NCBI GenBank assembly: GCA_045631525.1
Contig: JAZQUY010000026.1
Span: forward strand, 1-63,743
Source: SIG440 sp045631525
Lineage (GTDB): Bacteria; Bacillota; Clostridia; Monoglobales; Monoglobaceae
Length of the DNA stretch: 63,743 nucleotides
Direction of reading: 5' to 3'
Within the stretch, counting starts at the first letter, position 1. Each line of letters starts with the position of its first letter. A model generated the notes under the pieces. That model worked only from the letters and a program-made list of their open reading frames with translations. It had not been told where the DNA came from and searched no databases. A program made the position numbers and the translations under genes. Below, in pieces: positions 14,965 to 23,884 of the stretch.

Positions 14965-17031
14965 TTGAAACTGTATGAAACATCAAAAATCAAAAACTTT
15001 TGTCTTTTAGGACATGGAAACTCGGGAAAGACATCGCTGGCAGAGGCTATGCTGTACACAGCTGGCTCGGTTGAACGTATGGGAAGAACCCAGGACGGCA
15101 ACACAGTTATGGATTTTGACCCCGAGGAAATAAAACGCAAATTTTCGATTAGTGCTGCGGTTGCTACATGTGACTGGAGCGGTACTAAGTTTAATATTAT
15201 AGACACCCCTGGGTTTTTTGACTTTGTGGGGGAGGTTCAGCAGGGTATAAAGGTTTCTGATGCTGCGATAATTGTTCTCAGTGGTAAGTCAGGTCTTACT
15301 GTTGGCGCCGAAAAGGCTTGGAAATATGCAGACGATGCAGGCATTCCCAAAATGATATTCATTAACAAGGTTGATGACGAAAGAGTTAATTATTACGGAG
15401 TTCTTGACCAGCTTCGTGAAAAATACGGCAAGAAAATCGCACCGCTTCAGGTTCCTATCCGTGAGGGTGAAAAGATCACAGGCTTTGTAAACGTCGTTGA
15501 AGGCGAAGCGAGAAAATTTGAGGGCGACAGAACTGTTACTGCTACAATTCCTGAGGGAATGGAGGCAGACATCGAGCCAATCCGCGAAATGATAAACGAG
15601 GCTGTTGCTGAAAGCTCCGAGGAACTTATGGAAAGATATTTCGCAGGCGAAAGCTTTACTTTGGCTGAAACATATGAAGCGCTCAGAAGTGGTGTTGCAG
15701 CAGGTGATATTGTTCCTGTTCTTTGTGGAAGTGCATACAACAAGCTTGGCATTTCGTCGCTTATGAATGCAATAAATGCATATTTCCCGGCTCCCGATTC
15801 ATCTGATGATTTCTTTATTGCTAAAAAAGAAGACGGCAGTGACGCACGCAGAAAAGTTGACGTAAATGATCCCCTTGCAGCGTTGGTTTTCAAAACCGTT
15901 GCTGACCCGTATGTTGGAAAGCTTTCATATTTCAAGGTTTATTCAGGCATTATGACTCCTGATACAACTGTTTACAACGCAACATCAGGACAAAGTGAGA
16001 GAGTGGGCAAAATTTATGCAATGGTGGGCAAAAAACAGGTTGAGGTTGAAAAGCTCAATGCAGGTGATATAGGTGCTGTTACAAAGCTTGCAAACACAAA
16101 CACAGGTGACACTCTTTGCAGTATGACAGACCGCATTGTGATTGACGGAATAAGCTTCTCAAAGCCCAATACAACACTTGCTGTTGTTCCAAAGGCTAAG
16201 GGTGACGAAGAAAAGATAAGTCAGGGACTTTCAAAGCTTATGGATGAAGATAAGACATTTGCCATAGAAAATAACACCGAAACACGCCAGATGGTTATCA
16301 AAGGTATGGGCGAACAGCATATTGATATTCTGGTTAGTAAGCTGAAAAATAAGTTCGGCGTTGACGTAAATCTTACAGAGCCTCGTGTTGCATACCGTGA
16401 AGCTATCCGCAAGACCGTTAAAGTTGAAGGAAAACACAAGAAACAGTCAGGCGGGCATGGTCAGTATGGTCACGTTTGGATTGAATTTGCTCCCCATGAC
16501 GATGGACTTCTCTTTGAAGAAAAGGTATTCGGTGGCTCAGTACCCAAAAACTATTTCCCGGCTGTTGAAAAAGGTCTTCAGGAAAGTATGAAGCAGGGGG
16601 TATTGGCAGGCTATCCGATGGTAGGTCTCAAGGCTACACTTATGGATGGTTCATACCACCCCGTTGATTCGTCGGAAATGGCATTCAAGACGGCTGCGTC
16701 ACTTGCGTTCAAGGCAGGCATGGAACAGGCAAGTCCCGTTCTTCTTGAACCAATCGGTCACCTCAAGGTTTATGTTCCTGATACTTACACTGGTGATATA
16801 ATCGGTGACATAAACAAGCGCCGTGGCCAGATGCTTGGTATGACACCTCAGGGTGATGGGATTACACTTATTGAGGGTGAAATTCCTATGGCAGAGATGC
16901 ATACATACTCATCAGACCTTCGTTCAATGACTCAGGCAAAGGGCAACTATGAGTTTGAGTTTGAAAGATACCAGGACGCACCGCAAAACATTGTGGACAA
17001 AATAGTAGCGGAAGCAAAAGAAGATAAATAA
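14965..17031 (+). CDS. elongation factor G paralogue (EF-G2 type GTPase)
   Basis: 688-residue translational GTPase with the full EF-G domain set: G domain (1-~270), domain II near 300-380, then domains III-V ending with TQAKGNYEFEFERYQDAP. The P-loop is GHGNSGKTS rather than the AHIDAGKTT of housekeeping EF-G, G3 is DTPGFFDF, and G4 is NKVD instead of NKMD. These are the marks of the EF-G2/FusA2 subgroup, not of the str-operon fusA. No rpsL/rpsG/tuf neighbours are present. The start is TTG at 14965, with GGAGGG seven bases ahead. Members may act in translocation under stress or may lack one of the two EF-G functions; which applies here is unknown. Confidence 0.88.
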   Translation: MKLYETSKIKNFCLLGHGNSGKTSLAEAMLYTAGSVERMGRTQDGNTVMDFDPEEIKRKFSISAAVATCDWSGTKFNIIDTPGFFDFVGEVQQGIKVSDAAIIVLSGKSGLTVGAEKAWKYADDAGIPKMIFINKVDDERVNYYGVLDQLREKYGKKIAPLQVPIREGEKITGFVNVVEGEARKFEGDRTVTATIPEGMEADIEPIREMINEAVAESSEELMERYFAGESFTLAETYEALRSGVAAGDIVPVLCGSAYNKLGISSLMNAINAYFPAPDSSDDFFIAKKEDGSDARRKVDVNDPLAALVFKTVADPYVGKLSYFKVYSGIMTPDTTVYNATSGQSERVGKIYAMVGKKQVEVEKLNAGDIGAVTKLANTNTGDTLCSMTDRIVIDGISFSKPNTTLAVVPKAKGDEEKISQGLSKLMDEDKTFAIENNTETRQMVIKGMGEQHIDILVSKLKNKFGVDVNLTEPRVAYREAIRKTVKVEGKHKKQSGGHGQYGHVWIEFAPHDDGLLFEEKVFGGSVPKNYFPAVEKGLQESMKQGVLAGYPMVGLKATLMDGSYHPVDSSEMAFKTAASLAFKAGMEQASPVLLEPIGHLKVYVPDTYTGDIIGDINKRRGQMLGMTPQGDGITLIEGEIPMAEMHTYSSDLRSMTQAKGNYEFEFERYQDAPQNIVDKIVAEAKEDK

Positions 17032-17041
17032 AAATCCCAAA

Positions 17042-17086
17042 GATTTAAGTCCTGTTGCACAGTGTAATGGGGCTTAAATTTATTTC
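17042..17086 (+). terminator. weak terminator after the EF-G paralogue
   Basis: ATTTAAGtCC (17043-17052) with GGgCTTAAAT (about 17070-17079) around a 17-base loop, followed by a TTATTT tail. The stem has a mismatch and the loop is large. Confidence 0.5.
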
Positions 17087-17096
17087 CAAAAAGCTA

Positions 17097-17125
17097 TTGA
17101 AAAATTAAAAAAAATATGCTATAAT
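17097..17125 (+). promoter_or_regulatory. promoter of the TAXI-TRAP transporter genes
   Basis: TTGAAA (17097-17102), 17 bases, TATAAT (17120-17125). An AGGAGG site follows shortly before the ATG at 17169. Confidence 0.8.
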
Positions 17126-17168
17126 AAAAGCTCATTTAATAATTTTACTCAAACAGGAGGAGTTAAAA

Positions 17169-18119
17169 ATGAAAAAGATTATTTCAATCATACTTTCTTT
17201 GGCACTTGTTCTTGCTCTTACAGCTTGCGGCGGTGCAGGTACAAAAATGACAATGGGTACAGGCGGTACAGCTGGTACATATTATGGTTACGGCGGCGTT
17301 CTTGGTCAGTATATCACCAACAATGCAGGCGTAAATGTTACTGTTGTTTCAACTGACGGCTCAAAAGCAAACATTCAGGGAATTGCTGCAGGCAATTATC
17401 AGCTCGGCACAGTTCAGTCTGACGTTATGTCTTATGCATGGGACGGCACACGTTCTTTTGAGAGCGAAGGAAAGGTTGACTCTTTCCGCACGGTTGCAGG
17501 TCTTTATGCAGAGGCAGTTCAGCTTGTTACAATGGACAAGAACATCAAATCAGTAAAAGACCTCAAGGGCAAGGCTGTTTCAATCGGCGCTCCTGGTTCG
17601 GGTGTTTATTTCAACGCTATGGACGTTCTCAAGGCTGCAGGTCTTACAGAAAACGACATAAAAGCTCAGTATCAGTCATTTGCTGACAGTGCTGATGCCC
17701 TCAAGGATGGCAAAATCGATGCAGCGTTCATCGTAGCAGGACCTCCAACACCCGCTATCACAGAACTTTGCACAACAAACAGTGCATATCTTGTTCCGAT
17801 AGACGGCGAGGTTGCAGAAAAAATGATGGCTGACTGTCCTTTCTATACAGTACACACTGTTCCTGCTGGCACATACGCAGGTCAGACAGAGGATGTAAAT
17901 ACTGTTACTGTTAAGGCTACTTTGATTGTAAGTGCAGATGCGGCAGAAGAAGATGTTTACAATCTCACAGCTGCAATCTTTGATAACATCGAAGCAATTA
18001 CTGCTGAAAACGGCAAGGGCGCAGAACTCAGCCTTGAAAACGCTACAAGCGGTATGACAGTTCCTTTCCACGCAGGTGCTGCTAAGTATTTTGCTGAAAA
18101 AGGAATTACTGTTGAATAA
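17169..18119 (+). CDS. TAXI-family TRAP transporter solute-binding lipoprotein
   Basis: 316 residues. A lipoprotein signal peptide ends in LALTACGG (lipobox near residues 15-20), so the protein is anchored outside the membrane by a diacylglyceryl cysteine. The mature part is the TAXI (TRAP-associated extracytoplasmic immunogenic) fold. It begins MTMGTGGTAGTYYGYGGVLG and has the family's typical DVLKAAGLTENDIKAQYQ middle. It captures a small organic acid or amino acid for the membrane protein encoded next. TAXI ligands include glutamate and 2-oxoglutarate; the one here is not evident. Confidence 0.93.
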   Translation: MKKIISIILSLALVLALTACGGAGTKMTMGTGGTAGTYYGYGGVLGQYITNNAGVNVTVVSTDGSKANIQGIAAGNYQLGTVQSDVMSYAWDGTRSFESEGKVDSFRTVAGLYAEAVQLVTMDKNIKSVKDLKGKAVSIGAPGSGVYFNAMDVLKAAGLTENDIKAQYQSFADSADALKDGKIDAAFIVAGPPTPAITELCTTNSAYLVPIDGEVAEKMMADCPFYTVHTVPAGTYAGQTEDVNTVTVKATLIVSADAAEEDVYNLTAAIFDNIEAITAENGKGAELSLENATSGMTVPFHAGAAKYFAEKGITVE

Positions 18120-18195
18120 CATTTTCTAAAGAGAAAGTTTTGGCTGCGGCGAAACTTCGTCGCAGCTATTTTTATGGTTTTACTAAGGAGGCATT

Positions 18196-20142
18196 ATGGC
18201 ATTTTTAAAAAAAAGAAAAACCCCTGAGGTTAATGCGCCTATGGACCTTGATTCCGTTATGAAAAAATTTGACAGGGAGTCAAATACACGTATATGGGAT
18301 GGCGTGCCTAAAATTCTGGTTACTTGTATTTTGGCTGCGTTTTCTCTGTTTTGTATTTATGTTACTTTGTTTGCAAGCTGGCTTGAGGAACTTAGACTTA
18401 CATCCTTTGTGGCATTCATTGTGCTTCTTGGGTACATAGTTTATCCTGCGCGAAAAGGCGTTCAAAAAGTGAACTATATGCCCTGGTATGATTTTGTGCT
18501 TATGATTTGCGGAACAGGTGCATTTTTGTATTATTCATTCAATGCGGTTTCCATAATTCAGCAGGGCAGCAATTTCTTATGGTATCAGATTGTGATTGGT
18601 ATTGTGGGAGCAATCTCTCTTGTTGAGGTTTGTCGTCGCAGTGTCGGACTTCCCATTATAATTGTTGCGGCTTGTTTTATTGTTTATGCACTCACAGCGG
18701 GGCTTTCAAACCCGACACTTTGGGGTAAGCTTAATTATATCGTTCACTATTTGTTCTACAGCAAAGAGGGCATTTTGTCCACTCCAATAAACGTATGTTC
18801 AAAGTTCATTGTGGTATTTATCATCTTTGGTGCTTTTCTTGAACGTACCGGCATTGCTGATTTCTTTATTAAGATTTCAAATGCTGTGGTTGGCGGTTTT
18901 TCGGGCGGACCTGCAAAGGTTGCTGTTGTTGCCAGCGCTATGGAGGGTATGGTTTCAGGCTCTTCTGTTGCAAACACGGTAGGTTCGGGCTCGGTTACAA
19001 TTCCTCTTATGAAGAGAACTGGATACAAACCGGAATTTGCGGCTGCAGCTGAGGCTTCAGCATCAACAGGTGGACAGATAATGCCGCCTATTATGGGTGC
19101 GGCAGCGTTCCTTATGGCTGACTATGTGGGTGTTCCTTATAGCAACATAGTCCTTCGTGCAATTTTACCGGCAGTACTTTATTTTGCGGGAATTTTCATT
19201 GCTGTTCATTTGGAAGCAAAAAAAGAGGGTCTTCGCGGACTTACAAAGGAAGAACTTCCTCGTTTGGTGCCTCTGCTTAAAAGCACTTATCTGTTGCTTC
19301 CATTGATTGTACTTATTTATCTTGTAGGCACAAGTCAGCGTTCAATTCAGTATGCGGCAGCTATTGCCATTGTTGTTGCGATTGTTGTGAGCCTCTTTAA
19401 TAAAGAAAATCGTATTACCCCCAAAAAGATATGGGAAGCCCTTGCGGCAGGCGGTCAGGGTGTGATTACCGTTGCTGCGGCTTGCGGTGTTGCAGGAATT
19501 ATTGCAGGAACAATCACCATGACAGGTCTTGCAAATGTGATGATAAATGGTATTGTGGCGCTTGCTGGAAATCAGGTTATTATAGCGCTGTTTTTAACTA
19601 TGCTGTGCTGTATTGTACTTGGTATGGGCGTTCCAACTACTGCCAACTATTGCATTATGGCAGCTACATGTGCACCAATCCTTGTTCGTATGGATGTTCC
19701 GGCTATTGCGGCACATTTCTTTGTGTTCTATTTTGGAATCGTTGCTGACCTAACTCCACCGGTGGCACTTGCGGCATATGCGGGTGCGGCTATTGCTCAG
19801 GCAAACCCCATGAGGACAGCAGTTACAGCAACAAAGCTTGCTATTGGTGCGTTTATTGTACCGTATGTATTTGCACTCAATCCTGCAATGCTCTTTATTG
19901 ACACAACTGCATGGGAGGTTATTCAAATCAGTATAACTTCACTGGTTGGTATTTTTGCAGTTTCGGCGGCACTTGAAGGTTATCTTTTCCACCGTATGCC
20001 TTGGTATCAGCGCGTGATAAGCGCTGTTGGCGGACTTATGTTGATTTATCCGGGGGCGGTCACTGATGCTGTGGGTGTTGCACTTGTGGCGATTGTTGTT
20101 GTTCTTCAAATTTTGGTGAGAAATAAAAAAGTAGATATTTAA
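18196..20142 (+). CDS. TRAP transporter fused permease (DctQM-type)
   Basis: 648 residues, almost wholly hydrophobic apart from the first ~45. It combines the small Q-type and large M-type membrane subunits in one chain, as is usual for TAXI systems. The M part has FIIFGAFLERTGIADFFIKI, then AMEGMVSGSSVANTVGSGS and ASTGGQIMPPIMGAAAFLMA, the hallmark TRAP loops. It drives Na+- or H+-coupled uptake with the lipoprotein encoded 76 bases upstream. An AAGGAGG site precedes the ATG. Together the two genes form a complete transporter. Confidence 0.93.
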   Translation: MAFLKKRKTPEVNAPMDLDSVMKKFDRESNTRIWDGVPKILVTCILAAFSLFCIYVTLFASWLEELRLTSFVAFIVLLGYIVYPARKGVQKVNYMPWYDFVLMICGTGAFLYYSFNAVSIIQQGSNFLWYQIVIGIVGAISLVEVCRRSVGLPIIIVAACFIVYALTAGLSNPTLWGKLNYIVHYLFYSKEGILSTPINVCSKFIVVFIIFGAFLERTGIADFFIKISNAVVGGFSGGPAKVAVVASAMEGMVSGSSVANTVGSGSVTIPLMKRTGYKPEFAAAAEASASTGGQIMPPIMGAAAFLMADYVGVPYSNIVLRAILPAVLYFAGIFIAVHLEAKKEGLRGLTKEELPRLVPLLKSTYLLLPLIVLIYLVGTSQRSIQYAAAIAIVVAIVVSLFNKENRITPKKIWEALAAGGQGVITVAAACGVAGIIAGTITMTGLANVMINGIVALAGNQVIIALFLTMLCCIVLGMGVPTTANYCIMAATCAPILVRMDVPAIAAHFFVFYFGIVADLTPPVALAAYAGAAIAQANPMRTAVTATKLAIGAFIVPYVFALNPAMLFIDTTAWEVIQISITSLVGIFAVSAALEGYLFHRMPWYQRVISAVGGLMLIYPGAVTDAVGVALVAIVVVLQILVRNKKVDI

Positions 20143-20152
20143 CGCGTAATAT

Positions 20153-20187
20153 AAAAGACCTTTTCCGAAAGAGGAAAGGGTCTTTTT
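20153..20187 (+). terminator. terminator of the TRAP transporter operon
   Basis: AAAAGACCTTTTCC (20153-20166) with GGAAAGGGTCTTTT around a GAAAGA loop, followed by T. One mismatch is in the stem. Confidence 0.85.
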
Positions 20188-20222
20188 ATGTTAAAAACTC
20201 CTGACAAAATGGCTTATAATAT

Positions 20223-20251
20223 TTGCTTTTTCAAAAAACTTGTGATATAAT
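20223..20251 (+). promoter_or_regulatory. promoter of the acyltransferase/acyl-CoA ligase operon
   Basis: TTGCTT (20223-20228), a 17-base spacer and TATAAT (20246-20251), about 50 bases before the GTG start. Confidence 0.7.
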
Positions 20252-20303
20252 AATTTTGTATGATGTTTTTTGTCTGGTGGCAAATGAACAAAGGAGTGAT
20301 TTT

Positions 20304-21170
20304 GTGAGAAAATTTGGTGACAGAAATGATGCTTATCGTATCCGGGATATCGACGGCATCCATTTTTATATGGCATATCTTATGCCCAAACGGACTCAGG
20401 CGGAAGTATACATCAATGAAAAGCTTGATGTTACTGAGCTTCTTGAATACATAAAAGAAAAGAATTCCACAGGAGAGAGAAAGGTTACACTGTTTCATTG
20501 TGTGATTGCCGCTGTGGCAAGAACAATCAAGATGCGGCCCCTTTTAAATCGATATATATCAGGAAAGCATTATTACATGCGTCATGATATTTCCATGGGA
20601 TTTACGGTGAAGAAAAAGTTTACTGACCATGCTGAAGAGACACTTATGATTTATCATCCAAGGGATGATGAAAATGTTACAGCTATAACCGACAGAATTT
20701 CTCCAAAGGTTGCTGAGGCAAAGCGTGAGGACAAGGGTGTAAAGGTTGATGATATACTCAATATTGTCAAAAAACTGCCAAAACCCATTATGCATTTATT
20801 TATGGCGTTTATGCGGTTTGCGGATAACTTTGGACTTATGCCAAAAGCTTTCAGCAGTGTTGATACAAATTATGTTACTGTGCTTTTGTCAAACCTCGGA
20901 AGTATCAAATGTGATGCGGTATATCACCATCTCAACAACTTTGGTACAAACGGAATTGTGATTACTATTGGTGAAATACACAAAGAGCCTATCTTTGACG
21001 AAAATGGTGAGGCGAAAGTGCGTGATGTGGTGAACATTGGTGTCACCTTGGATGAGCGTATTGCTGATGGATTTTATTTTGCACGTTCACTAAAGCTTGT
21101 GAAGCATTTGTTTAAAAATCCGGAGCTTCTTGATAAAAAACTTGGGGAGGAAATTGATTTTGAGTTCTGA
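20304..21170 (+). CDS. stand-alone E2-like acyltransferase domain protein
   Basis: 288 residues with the fold of the catalytic domain of 2-oxoacid dehydrogenase E2 and chloramphenicol acetyltransferase (CoA-dependent acyl transfer). There is no lipoyl or subunit-binding domain. Family features are VTLFHCVIAAVARTIKMRPL near 75 and VTVLLSNLGSI near 200. The C-terminal catalytic motif, normally DHRxxDG, is DERIADG near residue 255, so the general-base histidine is a glutamate. The start is GTG at 20304 with AAGGAG eight bases ahead; longer frames upstream run through the promoter. It overlaps the acyl-CoA ligase gene by 11 bases, so the two are coupled. The likely role is acyl transfer from the CoA ester made by the ligase, or a non-catalytic acyl-binding role. 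Neither is proven. Confidence 0.8.
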   Translation: MRKFGDRNDAYRIRDIDGIHFYMAYLMPKRTQAEVYINEKLDVTELLEYIKEKNSTGERKVTLFHCVIAAVARTIKMRPLLNRYISGKHYYMRHDISMGFTVKKKFTDHAEETLMIYHPRDDENVTAITDRISPKVAEAKREDKGVKVDDILNIVKKLPKPIMHLFMAFMRFADNFGLMPKAFSSVDTNYVTVLLSNLGSIKCDAVYHHLNNFGTNGIVITIGEIHKEPIFDENGEAKVRDVVNIGVTLDERIADGFYFARSLKLVKHLFKNPELLDKKLGEEIDFEF

Positions 21171-22863
21171 TGCTAAATGGTTTAAATATTATGGGGATGT
21201 TCCACATACCATTGATTATCCGGACATCTCTATGTATGAAATAATAAAGCGTTCAAAAGAAAAATATGGCTCATATATTGCATATGATTTTATGGGAAAA
21301 GCTGTTTCTTATGAAAAGCTTATTGAGGAGGTTGGTGTATGTGCCCAGGCTCTGCTCGTGCAGGGAATAAAGGCGGGGGATACTGTTACAATATGTCTTC
21401 CAAATGTTCCTCAGGCTGTTATCATGCTTTATGCGTTAAACAAAATTGGTGCTGTTGCCAGTATGGTTCACCCTCTTTCTGCTGAAAACGAAATTATGTT
21501 TTTTCTCAATGAGAGCAACAGCCGTATGGCAATAACTCTCAGTCAGTTTTATGACAAGTTTGAGGCAATAAAAGGAAAAACTCCTGTTGAAAAGGTTATT
21601 GTTGCAAAAATTGAGGAAGCACTTCCTGCGGTAAAAGGCTTTTTCTATAAATTTGTCGGTAATGAGCCAAAGGTAGCAGATGACCCGTGGGTAATTTCGT
21701 GGCCGGATTTTATGAATCAGGCAAAGAATTATGTTGACGAAAGCTATTTTGTGGGAAAAGGTGAAGATTCAGCTGTTATACTGTTTAGCGGCGGTACCAC
21801 CGGTACATCAAAGGGAATTTTGCTTACAAACCTCAACTTCAACGCTCTTGCTATGCAGACTGCTGAGGCATCTTCGTGCTTTGAAGCGGGGGATACTATG
21901 CTTTCTGTGATGCCTATTTTCCACGGATTTGGACTTGGAGTAGGAATACATACAATTCTTGCATATGCAGGGAAATGTGTGCTTGTTCCGAGACTCAATG
22001 TTGAAGAATTCCCTGGTCTTTTCAAAAAGTACAGACCCAATTATATGGCGGGTGTTCCAACTCTTTTTGAAGCAATGATGAGAAATGAGGAAATGAAAAA
22101 AGCTGACCTTTCGTGTCTCAAGGGGCTCTTCAGCGGTGGTGATTCGCTTTCCATTGAACTTAAGAAAAAAGTTGATGCTTTCCTGAAAGAAGGCGGGGCT
22201 GAAATTCAGGTGCGCGAGGGTTATGGTATGACTGAATGTGTCACAGCAAGCTGTCTTACACCTATTGACTATTATCGCGAGGGAAGTATCGGAATACCTT
22301 TCCCTGATACCTTTTATAAAATTGTTGTACCCAACACCAACGAAGAAGCAACGGTGGGCGAAATGGGTGAGATTTGTATTTCAGGTCCCACTCTTATGAA
22401 AGAATACATAAACAATCCAAAAGAAACAAGTCAGACACTCCGAATTCATGAGGATGGAAAAACTTATCTCCATACAGGTGACCTTGGATATATGGATGAA
22501 GATGGATTTATCTATTTTGTGCAAAGACTTAAGAGGATGATTGTTACCAGCGGTTACAATGTATACCCATCACAGATTGAAAATGTTATCGATTCTCATG
22601 AAGCTGTGATGTTCAGTACGGTTATTGGTGTGAAGGATGATTACCGCATGCAACGAGTAAAAGCCTTTGTGGTGCTTAAACCCGGATTTTCGCCGACTGA
22701 TGAAATAAAAGAATCGATAAGGGCGCATTGTGAAAAAAATATTGCTAAATATGCTCTACCGCGGGAATATGAATATCGTGACAGCCTCCCCAAAACTTTG
22801 GTGGGAAAGGTTGCTTACCGCGAGCTTGAACGCGAGGAAGAAGAAAAGCTTTTGATAAAGTAA
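21160..22863 (+). CDS. AMP-forming acyl-CoA synthetase
   Basis: 567-residue ANL-superfamily enzyme that activates a carboxylic acid with ATP and transfers it to CoA. The P-loop is LFSGGTTGTSKGILLTN near residue 210. The adenine motif GYGMTE is near 355, HTGDLGYMDEDGF near 445 and the hinge QRLKRMIVTSGYNVYPSQIE near 460. The catalytic lysine lies in PKTLVGKVAYREL near the end. The start is TTG at 21160, inside the end of the acyltransferase gene, with GGGGAGG nine bases ahead. Substrate length is not clear; the family covers medium- and long-chain fatty acids and aryl acids. There is no acyl carrier protein gene nearby. Confidence 0.88.
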   Translation: MSSDAKWFKYYGDVPHTIDYPDISMYEIIKRSKEKYGSYIAYDFMGKAVSYEKLIEEVGVCAQALLVQGIKAGDTVTICLPNVPQAVIMLYALNKIGAVASMVHPLSAENEIMFFLNESNSRMAITLSQFYDKFEAIKGKTPVEKVIVAKIEEALPAVKGFFYKFVGNEPKVADDPWVISWPDFMNQAKNYVDESYFVGKGEDSAVILFSGGTTGTSKGILLTNLNFNALAMQTAEASSCFEAGDTMLSVMPIFHGFGLGVGIHTILAYAGKCVLVPRLNVEEFPGLFKKYRPNYMAGVPTLFEAMMRNEEMKKADLSCLKGLFSGGDSLSIELKKKVDAFLKEGGAEIQVREGYGMTECVTASCLTPIDYYREGSIGIPFPDTFYKIVVPNTNEEATVGEMGEICISGPTLMKEYINNPKETSQTLRIHEDGKTYLHTGDLGYMDEDGFIYFVQRLKRMIVTSGYNVYPSQIENVIDSHEAVMFSTVIGVKDDYRMQRVKAFVVLKPGFSPTDEIKESIRAHCEKNIAKYALPREYEYRDSLPKTLVGKVAYRELEREEEEKLLIK

Positions 22864-22920
22864 AGAATCTGATAGTAATGCGTTTTTTATTATGACATAG
22901 GTGAAAGACAAGGAGAAATT

Positions 22921-23757
22921 ATGAAAAAATCAAAATCTATTTTATTAACTGTTTTGGGAACTATGATTACCGGCTTTGGAATCGGTGCGTTTCTCACACC
23001 CAACAAAATCGTAGGCGGAGGGGCATCAGGTATTTCTACCATACTTTATCATGCATTAAATATACCACCAGGTGTCAGTTTTTTTGCAATAAATATATTG
23101 TTTTTGTTGATGGGATTAAAAGTTTTGGGCAAGAAATTTGTCCTTAATACCTTGCTGGGAGCATCACTTTTGTCAATTTTTGTTCAGGTGTTTTCAACAT
23201 TTCCGGTTTATGTCGAGAATCTTTTGCTTGCAACAGTCTTCGGTGGTGTGCTTTATGGCATTGGCATTGGTCTCAGTTTTGCGGCAGGGGCGTCTACCGG
23301 GGGCACGGATATACTTGGCAGAATTGTTCAGGTAAAATTCGGTCATTTGCCAATCGGTAAGATTCTTCTGGCATTGGATGGCATTATTATTGCAGTGTCA
23401 TGGATTGTTTTTAAGGATATTGAACTTATTCTCTATGGTATAATAACTCTTTTTATTTCGTCTTTTTCTATAGATTATGTAATAGACAGGCTCAATGTTT
23501 CACGTATGGTTTTTGTTATAACAGAACGTGGCGAAGAGATTTCAAATAAGCTTGTTTCAACATCACCCAGAGGTGTTACACGTATTGATGTAATGGGAGC
23601 ATATACAAATGAACCAAAGCAAATGCTTTTCTGTGCTCTTAAAGAAAGCGAAGCAGAAGATTTCCAGAAAAAGATACTTGAAATAGATGAAAATGCTTTC
23701 ATTGTATTTTCTGAGTCACAAAGAATAAAAGGCAATGGTTTTTATTTGTATAAATAA
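22921..23757 (+). CDS. YitT-family membrane protein
   Basis: 278 residues: five predicted membrane segments in the first ~190 residues, then a soluble DUF2179 domain (about 195-275). It has the typical opening ITGFGIGAFLTPNKIVGGGA and the loop SFAAGASTGGTDILGRIVQ. The C-terminal domain includes TSPRGVTRIDVMGAYT. The family is widespread in Firmicutes as several paralogues and has no proven substrate; transport is presumed. It has an AAGGAG site. It probably lies in the same direction as, but transcriptionally separate from, the acyl-CoA ligase. Confidence 0.88.
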   Translation: MKKSKSILLTVLGTMITGFGIGAFLTPNKIVGGGASGISTILYHALNIPPGVSFFAINILFLLMGLKVLGKKFVLNTLLGASLLSIFVQVFSTFPVYVENLLLATVFGGVLYGIGIGLSFAAGASTGGTDILGRIVQVKFGHLPIGKILLALDGIIIAVSWIVFKDIELILYGIITLFISSFSIDYVIDRLNVSRMVFVITERGEEISNKLVSTSPRGVTRIDVMGAYTNEPKQMLFCALKESEAEDFQKKILEIDENAFIVFSESQRIKGNGFYLYK

Positions 23758-23884
23758 TTTTGCGGGATATTTTTTTGCAAATGGACGAAAAATAATTTTG
23801 GTAAGAACGACGTGATTTCTTGCTTAATAAACAAACGGTTAACATTATAATAAAATAATTACATAGAGAAAAGGAAGCGAAAAA

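Noticed and set aside
17169..20142. TRAP transporter as a C4-dicarboxylate DctPQM system
   Set aside because: The binding protein is TAXI type and Q/M are fused, so the DctP family name does not apply.
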